The notes beneath the pieces were generated by a model. The model searched no databases, was not told the DNA's origin, and saw nothing but the letters and a program-made list of their open reading frames with translations. The translations under genes and the position numbers were made by a program. Below, one piece after another: positions 43,750 through 55,269 of a DNA stretch of 64,000 nt. The stretch lies in assembly GCA_003439945.1 (NCBI GenBank), contig QVRM01004007.1:1669501-1733500 (forward strand), written 5' to 3'. The number at the start of each line of letters is the position of its first letter. Within the stretch, counting starts at the first letter, position 1. Origin of the DNA: Dermanyssus gallinae. Its lineage: Eukaryota > Arthropoda > Arachnida > Mesostigmata > Dermanyssidae.

Positions 43750-45220
43750 TTTCTTTGTGCTTTAGCTATGTTAAGCACTACATTGGCGGCCGAGTGTGTG
43801 GAATGTTGGGCTCAAAACAGTACTGGTGTTCCGGCAGCGCCTCCGTGTATTCTAGCGTCGTTAAAAATCCGGCCTTTGATGATGTGCTCAGCTGCTCTGG
43901 AGCATATATTCTAGGGCACTACGCCAAGCGGTCCCCTTGCGGTTTACCAGGTTTCGTGGGGGGAGGTATCAATCAAACGATAAAGGCAATATATTGTTTG
44001 TGATGTTATTTGTTTAAGGTTGGTCCACATAAAACGTGTACGACTCTTACTGGACAAATATACCCCAACATACCAGTATAAGTTAAGGCCACTCCTCGAG
44101 TACGCCAAATGCACAAGAATACATCAGTCATACGTCACTTCGCCAAAAGTTCGTAAATGTATTAATGACAAACTCCTAGAAACCAGTCATACAACTACGC
44201 CATACTAGGCTTTATTACTACGGCACGATTCTTCTCTAAAAGTAAATCACAGCGCTTGCCTGATTTCGTAAGCTAGATGCAGCCAATACAAATGGCAACT
44301 TACGTGTCTGAACGACTCAGGCAAAACAACCCTTTGAAAAGTGGTGCTCATTATGTTTAAGGTGACCCAACCCGGACAGGATAAAATGGACCAGAATTAC
44401 AAAAAAAGCATAATGACTAGAAGGTAAGGCGACATTTATTAGTTTGTATGTGTATATATGCCTATTTGCGCAATATAGTGACTTGATTGTCAGCGACGTC
44501 GTTGGGTTCACTGTTAATCGTCAAACTCTTAAATCGACTCACCTCACTTGTACATATGCAGCATACTTATCTGATTTTGTCATCTTGTTTCGTACCAATG
44601 GCAGTTCATGCATGGTTCCTCATGTTCTTTGTATGTAAGCATATATACACATCCTTGCCTATATACATATCTAAAAAAAGGTAAAAGTAAAATTTTACAA
44701 TGTTTGTGTTAGACAAAGAATGTCGAATTCACCGTTTGCGCACGTGGTGGGTATAGTGATGGCTATCCGCTCGGATTGAATGAATCGTATTGGTCGGATC
44801 TAGCGTGAACAGCTTGTTGGTTTTTTGAGGCTTCGGAAGTGCACATAGTTCACGAGCAGCTAGCGTGACCAGTGTGGGACTCACAAACGCACTAACCCCC
44901 TATATGTTTCCCTTCCAGGCTCGGTACTGTTTTAAAATTACTTCGAAAGGACGGCTTGTTGCTGTTCGAAACGAAACGAGTTAGTTACATTAGTGGTTTA
45001 ACATATACACGTATTTATACCATATATATATATATATATATCATATATATACATTCCCGATACGAGAGGTTGCCTATGTCTAATTCAAATATACGGGAAT
45101 GTTTGTGTTTACTACGTGAAGTGGCGATAGTTTCACATGTTTGCGATGTCGTGCAGGTGGAGTGCATACAACTTCCAGGCGTTCCGTGGCGATGCGTACT
45201 TTCGATTCGAAAAACGTAGA
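43750..45220. other. unassigned; (TA)n at 45021-45050
   Basis: No coding motif. Several open stretches of 60-90 codons lack any recognisable sequence. Confidence 0.35.
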
Positions 45221-45224
45221 CGTC

Positions 45225-45578
45225 ACCGGGTCGATCGATGGTGGTTGGATGGTTGGTGGACGAGTTCCTATTCAACATCATCGAAGCGCAATCGATTGTG
45301 GCCAATAGCGTGTACGACGACGCAAACGTGTGCAATCAGGGGTCCGATGCGTTTCACTCAATGCAGATGTGCCGCGTATCGACTGTTAATGTTGTGTACT
45401 CACCTGATGATGATGATGATGATGACAACAACAACAACAACAACAACACTCACGTCCAAACAAGTCCGACTGTTCCGACTGTGGATACGGATCCGATTTC
45501 AACGTCTATTATTAACGTTATTAGAGTGCCGCCGATCTCTCAGTGAGATCGGCGGCACTCTAATAATAATAATAAGAT
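45225..45578 (+). repeat. dispersed repeat X, copy 1, hairpin-ended
   Basis: Shares with 57060-57360 (opposite strand) the segments ACGTAGACGTC, CCGGGTCGATC, GTGGACGAGTTC, a CACTCA...GCAGATGTG stretch, CGACTGTTAA and CACCTGATGA before CAA repeats. Its 3' end is GAGATCGGCGGCACTC followed by (TAA)n. One frame (45238-45546) is open and shared in part (VV.(S/T)PDDD...NNN), so it may once have coded. The (TAA)n tail suggests a retrotransposon 3' end. Confidence 0.6.
45518..45566. repeat. perfect 22-bp inverted repeat, 5-nt loop
   Basis: The arms 45518-45539 and 45545-45566 are exact reverse complements (TTATTAGAGTGCCGCCGATC then TC), separated by TCAGT. It forms the 3' end of repeat X and runs directly into (TAA)n. 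Confidence 0.95.
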
Positions 45579-45579
45579 T

Positions 45580-48500
45580 AGAGCAACAGTTGACGCAGGT
45601 GGCAAGCTATCCGGCTATCGCCCAATAGATTTGTATGTAATCAGTGTAATGACCTTGTTATGGTGATAAAGATGGGCAGACACGTAGTAGGTGCTGGCGA
45701 CATCAGTTAACAACAATCATAACAACAACTTGAACACGCTTTCGCGCATTCAGCATATTCTCGACAGACTGTAGAAGATAGACAAGCAGGGCGGGGGACC
45801 GGGGGGGGGGGGGAGATACGTTCGCCGAGCAGGACACCAATCACTCAATGTTTTCCTCCTGTGAACGTAACGGTCTGTCCGCGTATTAGCGCTCTATTTG
45901 GTCAGTACCCGAAACCACGTGAATGTCGTTTCGTAGAAATACATCTTTTCACAAGAACAACAGTTAGGTGTATTCCAAAGCACACACCAGCCGAGTTGCA
46001 CTGAAGCCAACCGATCTCATCATCAAGCGGCTCTCGTTCGTGTGTCTTAGCAAGAAGATCCTATCTAGCAACACTTGTAAATTATATGCGTACCAACGAA
46101 GCTTCATCGGCAACTGTTTTGTCACAATTTGTCACATCGACGGACGCAGAGTCACCGCCGCTAGCGTGCTCTAATTTGACACCTATGACAAGCTAATGAC
46201 AAGCATGCTCTGCGTTGTCTGCCTCGTCACGTTAGGTATCGTCGGTCACGTTAGGTACGAACACGAAAGCCAGCCTACTGAGAACCTCTCAGGTGCCTCG
46301 GTATATTTTAAGAATTATTTAGTGTGTCTAAAAAAACAATGTGATGACTCTGATTAGCATAGTGTCATTCGGTATAGGGTATTAGTGGTGGATTGCATGG
46401 TGACGTTCACACCCGCCTGTTGCCTTCGCTGTTTTCCCCTCCGTTTCAACTCCGTCACCCGACCTTACAACACCCAACAGGCCCGGCTTTCGCGGAGCTG
46501 CTGCTGTTGTGGTTGTCGTCGTTGTTGTCGTTGTTTCATCAGCTAAGCCGAATCAAGTCGTGTGGTGGTTTGTGTACAAATGACTCGAGCAACGATAGAA
46601 AAAAGAAACCCGCACAACATTGGTTGGAAAACGAGAGATAGAGGTAGAGAGAGAGAGAGGAATCGAGCGAGAGCGAGCGAGAGAGAGAGATCCAGACGGC
46701 AAACTGTGGCTGCCCGTACAACAGAACCCAACGCGAAAGCACACACGCATCTCTTCTTTCTATACGAGTTCTACGCCAGTCAGTAGCCGTAACCGCAGTA
46801 GCAGTAGAACTTGTTATTGTTGTTGTCGTCGTCGTCGTCGTAGGAGACGATGTTGTTGTTGGAGAGACGATGTTTATGCCCCACAACAGACGTGCTAATC
46901 AACAGCAACATCACTACCCTGTTTGTTTGTCTGTCTGTCTATCTGCCTATCCGCTTGCCTGCTTAGTAGCTCGTTCACCCCGTTCCGGCTATTGCCGCCG
47001 CCGCCACGGCTGTTAGAAGAGAATAGTTGATAACAGTGATAGCTGTGCTAAAGGGGTTCTATAGTATTTAGCGCTGCACCGTCGTCGTCGTCGTCGGAGT
47101 TCGTACAGTTAGTTGTCATAGTGCTAAGAATTTTTTTTTCTTTACTCAATTTTTAAACGCTCAGACAACTACATTTTTAGACGCTCGTAATGGGATAAGT
47201 TGCCTGTGGCACTATAGCGTCTAAATGCATCTATCGTCATCGCGTTCTCGTACTGGAATTATATAGGTTTTCTCTAGCAAAGGTATGTAGCAGCAAGGCA
47301 ATGACAACCACGTCCAACAAATTCTACCAGCACGGCCAGGGCTCGAACTAGCATGATAAATTACATGATTCTGGTCAAAACAGAGATGACGTAATGGCAT
47401 AGCACAGTAGCGTTTGACGAGAAAGATCAGTGGGTTCGATTAGGCCTTGAAACCGTCGCGGCTCCATGCCCAGCCCTAGGGTAATGGCCACGCTTGCCGT
47501 AGCCGACTCTCGGTTGTTATCCTCTGTCTCGGTGGCCTCTATTGGCCTCTGCAGATGCAAAACATTGCATATCAATAGAGGTTTATAAAAGGTTTCAGTG
47601 GCTCGTGTAAATAGTCGTGTTATTGTTGTTGTTGTTTCTGTTGTTGTTATTATGGTTGTTATTTCTGTTGTTGTTGTTGTTGCTGGCGTTGTTGCTTCTG
47701 TGGTTGTTGTTGTTTCTGCTATTGCTCGTATATTGGTTGCAGTCGTTGTGGTAGTATTAAAAGTCGTATTGCAACCACTGCAGCCTGTCGGGGCTCCCTC
47801 CGTTACCGCCATCACAACCTGAAACAGCGTCTATGTTCTTCTCTCTCTCCTAATGGAAGCGCGGGGGGTTGGAGGGGGGGGGGGGTGATGCAGTGCAGTC
47901 GCTTGGTCGGTTGGTTGGTCGGCCAAAACAAGGCGCAAGGAGGCAATCAATCTGGCAAATAACACGATCACGTCTCTCCCCCCCCCCCCTCCCCCGTCAT
48001 CCTCAGCATGGAGTCGGCGTAGATGATTTGGATGAGCAAAACACTGAGTTGAATGCTAGCCGGCAGTAAGTAACATGGCAGTTGAATAATAATAATAATA
48101 ATACTTTAGCACTATTAAAGATAATAATAAGAGTTGTTATTTTTTTTTATTATTATTGACTGTGTAGACTGCAAGGGCCTTTGCCGTGGTAAACGTACGG
48201 ATCCTTCTGTATGTGGGACATAATGTATCATTACATTTATTTCACTCATCTAGCAAGCTACTAATACCGTTGTTGCTCTCGGCATATCTGGCATTCGAAA
48301 GAGGCATTGCAGCAATATCTTATTAGGGGCCAAGCAGACAGACGCACGATGATTCGTACACTATTCGGCAATGACAGCCGTTAACTAGGTACAGGCATGG
48401 CGATTATCACCTGCAAGACCTGACCAGTGGTGAAAAGCACTGAAAATATCCAAGTGTCACCAACCTGGCTGTGCGCAGCGTAGTCAGCCTCAATTGAATC

Positions 48501-48860
48501 ATCTCAACAACTGTTACAAAGACTTAAATTAAGTACACAAAGCGGCTCTTTTAGACGCATTGGCCAGCAATGTACTCGCTTCATACACACTGTGTACACC
48601 TTTCAACCAATCCAGAGTTTACCCGAGTGAGGCGTACCCATCTCTGTCAACTCTATACATTAGACTTGAAGGAATCTTAAAGTAGAAGAGTGTCCGTGCC
48701 GTCGGGACGGAGAGTCGCCTGATTTTCTATAAAGAGGGACCAGAGCGGTGCGCAATGTCTCGACGGTGTCGCAGTAAAGGTCGTTCCAGTATAATGGAGC
48801 CAAAGCCCCAGATGCCGGAACGTATTGCCAAACTATATGCGTACGTAATGTAACATAGGC
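45580..48860. other. simple-repeat-rich, no gene called
   Basis: G-runs near 45800 and 47875, GTT/CAA repeats at 47610-47740, CGT repeats at 46826-46842 and 47080, GA-rich sequence at 46640-46690. Open frames here are repeat artefacts. A B-box-like CCAGGGCTCGAA (minus strand) lies at 47336 without a clear A box. Confidence 0.4.
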
Positions 48861-48865
48861 AAGAG

Positions 48866-48866
<1 letters not shown>

Positions 48867-48946
<80 letters not shown>
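48867..48946. repeat. (TA)n array, about 80 bp
   Basis: Long TA run with one TG interruption near its end; a second, shorter array lies at 49173-49209. Confidence 0.95.
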
Positions 48947-49174
48947 AATACATTCACATAGCAACACAGCATAAGCGAACATTTACTTAACATAACATAC
49001 ATTGCATATTATTATTATAATATATGTTCATTGCGCGAATAACTTTGTCGAAAGTATCGAAATATGTACTGTAGGTGTCTACTGAGAAAGAGTGCAGTGT
49101 ACTCACTCACTCGTAAGCTAGATAGACCGGCTTTATGTAGCCCGTCTAGCGGTGATATACAGAGCAAACTCTAT

Positions 49175-49213
<39 letters not shown>

Positions 49214-49722
49214 GGGGGAAGAAAGCATAATCGTTTATCAACATTAGCGCCGAACCGCCGCTAGGAGCCGCTGCTGTTGTAGTTGCGACCGTTTGTTGGT
49301 ATTGCACGCTATTTGATTATCGTACTGTGGTGGTGATAACGACAAACGACCGGTGGCACCAGCCAAAAGGGGAATCCCGCTTTTGCGAGAGGACCCCGCA
49401 GCAAAGCTCTAAAGGCTGCTTACGAAGCGGTTAACGGCCAACGTGTGGGCCTAACTAACTGCACCGCATTCAGCAACTCAGGCACTAATAGTGGAAAAGC
49501 GATAGATAGCCTTTGTTGAAGGAGCGCCGGACAACGGTGGTTAAATACAACCTCCTCTGTAACATGAGACAACTTAAGAAGTAGACGTAATTATTGCTGT
49601 CTACGTTTGTTGCCAATCAATGAAGTTGTCTTTGTTATACTTTTATATGCTGCCCTTTAGTTCCTGTTCAAATATGTATTAATTGCTGTTTAAGCGTTAT
49701 AACTGCACCTAAACTTGTTAGA

Positions 49723-49724
<2 letters not shown>

Positions 49725-49814
<90 letters not shown>
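49725..49814. repeat. (TA)n array on the left of the mariner
   Basis: TA repeat ending exactly at the 5' terminus of the mariner. The array resumes at 50995-51042 after the element, so the transposon sits inside what was one array. Confidence 0.95.
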
Positions 49815-50990
49815 CGAGGTGTGTTCAAAACGTATCGCGACTTTTGAATTTTCGTGGGTTACGTATATTCGAATTTCGATTTTTTGTGGCGTTATGTTGG
49901 TACTCATGTCTCTCACTTATGCCGACAAGCTCGGCCATTTTGAATGTTCACTTAATTGTTGACAGCTGCTTTGCTTGCACGTGTTTTGGATCGTCTTCGA
50001 TTTTTACCTATTCAAAAAAATGGATCAAAGAACCTGTATCAAATTTTGTGTGAAAAACGAAATTAAGTGCGCGGATGCATTCCGAATGTTGACTGTGGCA
50101 TACGGAGAAGCTACCTTGGACCGAAGCAACGTTTATCGGTGGTACAAAATGTTCTCAGAAGGCCGAGAAGATGTGAACGACGAAGAGCGTGCCGGACGCC
50201 CGAGCACTTCAACAACAGACGAAAAAATTAATGAAGTGGAGAAAATGGTATTGGCCAATCGTCGAATCACCGTTAGAGAAGTTGCTGAGGACCTAAACAT
50301 ATCGATTGGCTCGTGCCATTCGATTTTTATCAATGATTTGGGCATGAGACGGGTCGCCGCGAAATTCGTACCAAAATTGCTCAATTGCGACCAAAAACAG
50401 CATCGCATGAACATTGCTAATGAGATGTTGGACTCTTGTTGGAATGTGAAAGTTTTGCTAACAGTTTTCTTCGATTGCAGGGGCGTGGTGCATCATGAGT
50501 TCTTGCCACAGGGTAGAACAGTCAATAAGGAATATTACCTGCAAGTTATGCGCAACTTGCGCGAAGCAATCCGCCAGAAACGCCCGGAATTGTGGAAGAA
50601 CAAAAATTGGCTTTTGCACCACGATAACGCCCCTGCTCACACATCGTTGCTTGTGCGCGAGTTTTTGGCCAAAAACAACACACTAATGATGCCGCAGCCA
50701 CCGTATTCCCCAGATCTGGCCCCCTGTGACTTTTTCTTGTTCCCTAAACTGAAGAGGCCCATGAAAGGACGACGTTACGCTACGCTTGACGAGATAAAGA
50801 CGGCATCGAAGGAGGAGCTGAACAAGATAAAAAAAAATGTTTTTTTGAAGTGCTTCGAAGATTGGAAAAACCGTTGGCACAAGTGTATAATATCTCATGG
50901 GGATTACTTTGAAGGGGACAAAATAGATATTCATGAATAAATGAAAAAAATTTGAAAAAACACAAAAGTCGCGATACGTTTTGAACACAC

Positions 50991-50994
<4 letters not shown>
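49815..50994 (+). mobile_element. mariner transposon (irritans-like) with both ends
   Basis: A 28-bp terminal inverted repeat is perfect: 49819-49846 (GTGTGTTCAAAACGTATCGC, then GACTTTTG) and its complement at 50963-50990. The outermost four bases differ between the ends. TA flanks both sides. The length of 1180 bp is about 100 bp short of a typical mariner, matching the internal deletion in the transposase. It is nearly identical to the fragment at 1-202. Confidence 0.95.
50020..50940 (+). CDS. mariner transposase, internally deleted
   Basis: An open frame of 306 residues from ATG 50020; the frame stays open a little upstream, but this ATG gives the family's usual N-terminus (MDQRTCIKF). 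A helix-turn-helix region includes NVYRWYKMFSEGRED and GRPSTST. The linker motif is KFVPKLLNCDQKQHR. The catalytic region keeps the second Asp in HHDNAPAH (residue 202) and the third in PCDFFLF (residue 237), spaced D34D. Mariner transposases are usually about 345 residues. Here roughly 40 residues are missing at residues 141-142, where DSCW joins NVKVLL, and the first catalytic Asp (in TGDE) is among them. The deletion is in frame and no stop has accumulated. The protein could still bind DNA through its N-terminus but should not cut. Transposases of this family act in the nucleus by cut and paste at TA. Confidence 0.93.
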   Translation: MDQRTCIKFCVKNEIKCADAFRMLTVAYGEATLDRSNVYRWYKMFSEGREDVNDEERAGRPSTSTTDEKINEVEKMVLANRRITVREVAEDLNISIGSCHSIFINDLGMRRVAAKFVPKLLNCDQKQHRMNIANEMLDSCWNVKVLLTVFFDCRGVVHHEFLPQGRTVNKEYYLQVMRNLREAIRQKRPELWKNKNWLLHHDNAPAHTSLLVREFLAKNNTLMMPQPPYSPDLAPCDFFLFPKLKRPMKGRRYATLDEIKTASKEELNKIKKNVFLKCFEDWKNRWHKCIISHGDYFEGDKIDIHE

Positions 50995-51046
<52 letters not shown>

Positions 51047-51179
51047 GTTTCAGGACAGTGTAAGATTGATAATAAGAATTGAACAAGCTCGTTAAAATAA
51101 ATATTTTTCCAATGGAACATGGTTACTGGGAAGTCTTGTTTTGGAGTGAAAGTGATATTACTACAATTTGTGACACTAG

Positions 51180-52045
51180 TGTTGTTGTCCGACATAGGAG
51201 CATAAAATGTGCCATTGCAAGACAATCAGTCTTCCAATGCAGAAACTAAGCACACCGTCGTGTTTGTGCTGAATGAAGAACATATAACTCCGGCCAGAAG
51301 ATGCGACATGGTCTTTTAGAAGAGAATTCGCAACACATGAACACGGCGAGGAGGAAAACTGACCAAAAGCGATGAGTTTCGACTGGATACAGGAATAATC
51401 GAAATTGTTCTCTAGCTTCAATACTTGGGGGTCGTATTTTCATCACGTGGCACAAGTTTTTCCAAGCATGTTAAAGATAGAGTTCGAAAAGGTTACAATC
51501 CTTCCACAGTGTTAAACACCCATACATGTTGTCGATGGAGGTTGCTGTTAGATTTTTTAACCCGAAGATTGCACCCACCGCATCCTGCGGTGCTCAGGTG
51601 ATTTGGCCTCATATCTCGAGGCCGAACTTATGGGCGTTTGATCAACTTAGCGCCAGTTTCCTAAAGAGAGCATTGAACGTCCATCGCACTAGCCTGAATA
51701 GGTTAGATCGTTGAGGACTTGCAGAGGATGCGCAACCTACCGAAGACGACGGCCTTTAGAGAGTACGTCTTGAGAAAGTAAAATTGCTGACATTGACCCG
51801 CTGTTCCATCAAACAAAGGCAATGACGTCAAATTCGTGAAGATGCTGAAGTTATGAGAACTGACATCTAGTCACCAGATTTGCCGTCCACGGCTTCCATC
51901 TGAAGATCATTGTGCGCGAGAAGTTTCATGAAATCTTGCCGGAGTGCATATGTAAACTTTATGGCCGCCCGTGTGATCTATATCACCTTCAGCGTTGAGA
52001 AAGAGCAATTTCGTTGCCTGAACTCTAAAATCATTGGTTAATAAA
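51180..52045 (+). mobile_element. LINE 3' part, decayed
   Basis: Plus-strand pieces in order: EEHITPARRCDMVF, FQYLGVVFSSRGTSFSKHV (about 51418-51475), and FFNPKIAPTASCGAQVIWPH then FLKRALNVHRTS (about 51550-51705). The end reads CICKLYGRPCDLYHL at about 51943-51990. The IAPTAS signature links it to the minus-strand element at 38.2 kb. A (TA)n array adjoins each end (50995-51042 and 52312-52370). Confidence 0.65.
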
Positions 52046-52309
52046 ACTACTACTATATTGGGCGATGGTCTAATTTTCCATTTTTAGTTGTCATTTTGAG
52101 TTATATTGCTTATCAAGTTATAGCTCAGTGTGTTCCTTTGCCTTGTGTGTCAGTATCGCCAATCATATGGTATAGGTAGTAGTAGCTTCTGTTTTTATTA
52201 TCTTCTTTTTCTCTTTTTATCCCCAAGCCCTTGTACCACTTTTCATCATGAGAACTTAAGCATGTGAATATATGCCTTTCCGTAAATAAACCAGCCTGGA
52301 TTGAAGAAT

Positions 52310-52311
<2 letters not shown>

Positions 52312-52370
<59 letters not shown>
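52312..52370. repeat. (TA)n array
   Basis: About 58 bp of alternating TA. Confidence 0.95.
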
Positions 52371-52376
<6 letters not shown>

Positions 52377-52379
52377 GAT

Positions 52380-53290
52380 TAATGCTGCTGTGATTTACTA
52401 GCTAAGCCTTTAAACAGTTCGACATGATGAAAAAATGTTCGGATGAAAATTCTGACTTAACAACGCACCATTATAGTTAAAAGTTATTTTAGAAACCGTG
52501 ACAGTTTTATTGTCACAATATGCAAAGTGCGTCAAATGTTTGGTAGACCGCAATCTTCTAAGTGCATCAACTATAAGGAGAAAAATACCAATTCGACATC
52601 ATGCTTAAGAATGCAATACTTCAATAAGTTCTATGCAGTGTATTTTCTTGAAAGATTTGCGTCTTAATTCTTACAAAATACAGATGAGCCAACAGCACCA
52701 TGCTTCCAGACTATAGACTATGCATTGCAAAGGGATTCTTCCATTTTGTCATCAAATAGCAACGCCGGCAGTGATAGTTGATTTGAGCGTATTGGGCAAA
52801 GATAAACCAATTTGTGTCCTTCGGTTAGATGGTACCGATCTTAAAAATATGTCGTTCCAACAGCACGGAGCCACGTGTCACATATCACATGAACCAATCG
52901 CATTGTTAAACGAGATATTTTCAGGTCGGGTAATATCCCGTTTGGACGACAAGAATTGGTCGCCTAGATAGTGCGATCCAACGCATTTGGATTAATTATA
53001 TGTTTTATAAAAGTTTATGTCAACAAACCTACAAGTAAGCTCTGAATGAGGATATTAGGCGTTGTATCACTAGGATCAAGTTTGCCAAACTAAGTAATAG
53101 AAACATTTACTAAAAACTCAACCATGCCAGCAATGTTGGTAGGAGTATTTTCGACATGTGTTCTGCCATACATAATTCCCCCACATGTTCATACTTTATG
53201 ACTAAATAAAATAAAACATAATTTACTTGAAACTAAACTTTGCCCCTCTTACTGGAACACCATATATGTATAGCAGACGCTGACAGGTAA
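52380..53290. other. no recognisable feature
   Basis: AT-rich. A plus-strand frame at 52720-52971 (83 codons, ATG start) includes VIVDLSVLGKDKPICVLRLD, but I recognise no family. Confidence 0.3.
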
Positions 53291-53830
53291 CAAGTTAATG
53301 GCGTTAGAAGCTCAATCAATGCTCTGAATAGTAGGAGGAGGCCACGTGTCACCGTTGATTAAGGCGATTAAACAGTAGTTCGAGGCAGAAGGATAGCAGC
53401 GGCTGTAGCAGCAGAAGCAGAAGAATAAAAAGGAGAAGAATAAGGAGAAGGGGGAGGGGGCGGAGGAACGCGGGAACGCGGAAGTGAGCGAGCAGTGTCG
53501 TATCGTATAAACAGACAAGGGCAGTGGCACAAGCGGCTAATTACAAATCGATAATAACTATCGAGATTTATTGGATTTCTCCTCACAAGAACGGCCTGCC
53601 TGTCTGTCGCCCAATTGAAGGACACTGTCGCCGGCGGTACTCTTTTCCAGTGCGCGCAAACGAATCAACCAACCATCTTGCTGCTGCTCTGCCATCGACA
53701 TACATCGCCACTCACCCGACCGGCCGACCGGCCCACCTCGGCACGACGAGGAACGAACGCGAACGAGGCGGAATCGTGCCTCGCCGTGTGGGAGGGAGGG
53801 TGGGTCGATATGACATTGGCCCCTGGCCGC

Positions 53831-54172
53831 TTAACGGGCCAGTTGGTCGCTGGGCCCCGGGCACGCCCTCCATAGTGTCCCGGCCATACCGCTGCAATCA
53901 TCGTCACTATTACTACGACTCCTACTACGACTACGACTACTACTACGATCATCATCATCGTCTGTAGCATCGCCGTCGCTGACATCCTCGCTGAACGCGC
54001 AGTCACTGGCTGGTGGACATTTTGCTCTAGAGCGTTGTTCTTTCACCGAGTAAAGGGCTCTTGAGGCCCGATTGGGCGCAAGCCGGGCGGCACCCGGCGT
54101 ACAGCAGCGACGCACTGTATCATCATCTGTATCACCTGCAGCAGACTCTACTCGCGGTTTATCAGCCAGCAA
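53831..54172 (-). other. open stretch with acidic and SR-like composition
   Basis: About 110 minus-strand codons without stop encode CAFSEDVSDGDATDDDDDRS then SRSRSRSRSNSDDDC. There is no ATG at the start (TTG), so if real it is an internal exon; TCTGCTGCAG/GTGATA offers a possible acceptor. A GC-rich block with trinucleotide repeats (53900-53960) underlies part of it, so chance is likely. 53300-53830 also holds GAA/CTT-rich sequence and GC-rich frames without motifs. Confidence 0.2.
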
Positions 54173-54179
54173 GTATGTA

Positions 54180-55180
54180 GCTTAAAGTCACGTAGAAGGG
54201 TGGCGGCGAACGCATCGTTCTAAAAAGAGGGCTGCTGCCACACCAAATCCACGAGCAATAGACGACCGTAGGCTTAAATTTGTCACTCAGTTCGCTTTTC
54301 ATCATCGCGCTATTGGATCTGGTTAGGCATTGTTTTGCTGCCGCAATTCTCTACGAAGGGAAGCGCGTACTAATCCGTCGATCTAAATATATAGATGAAG
54401 TGATACCATATGGTAGTCCTTTAACAGACATCATTAGAAATTGCAAACACCCGATTACGCTTTGAACCTTTTTTAACAAACCTTAAAATAATGAATATCT
54501 TAAACAAATCATGAACGTATCAATCTTGCATGCGCGTGAATGGTACACACAATAAACAGTTGCTAACTCGCATTTTGTCTGCCGCATCTGCGACCAGTTT
54601 TCAGGGCTTTAGTGCAATAAAGTAATTTCAATACCAGGCCAGCCGCTGTAGGCAGGTGATCCATTTTTAATTTTTTTGATTTCGTTATCAGAACATATAT
54701 TTTGTTATTTATAAACGTTCCACGAATGTTGCCGTCATACAGATAAAATACTTCATTGTACCCACTTCAAGCAATCTTACTGATTTAAACGAAGCAGAAA
54801 TCCTATAAACGGGCAAATTATGCCTATTAAGTTCTGAATGTATCGTATGGTAGCTAATAACGTTATCTCCTTGGCTATTGTATTAAAGTAAACCGAACGT
54901 TTTACACTTAACTTTACACTGTTACGCATGTGCATCCTTTTTTACTAAATTAGTATGAGTGTCAGTCTTGAGGCTTGGGGATCATATTATTTACTTTAGT
55001 TGTAATGATGATGATGAATTGCATTATGTACTTTACAAGATTGGTAAAGTACAAACTTGTTTCAACTCATTCAGTTAATCGTGAATTTAGAACGCCGACT
55101 TGGCTCGGCTATGGCTATGTCCCTTGCTTGTAGGCATTGACAAGTAGTAATCACACTCGGATGTAAAAAAAACAAGAAAC
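54180..55180. other. no recognisable feature
   Basis: AT-rich. A perfect 9-bp inverted repeat GTACTTTAC/GTAAAGTAC with a 7-nt loop lies at about 55027-55051. Confidence 0.35.

Positions 55181-55185
<5 letters not shown>

Positions 55186-55264
<79 letters not shown>
55186..55264. repeat. (TA)n array, about 78 bp
   Basis: Uninterrupted TA. Confidence 0.95.
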
Positions 55265-55268
<4 letters not shown>

Positions 55269-55269
55269 C

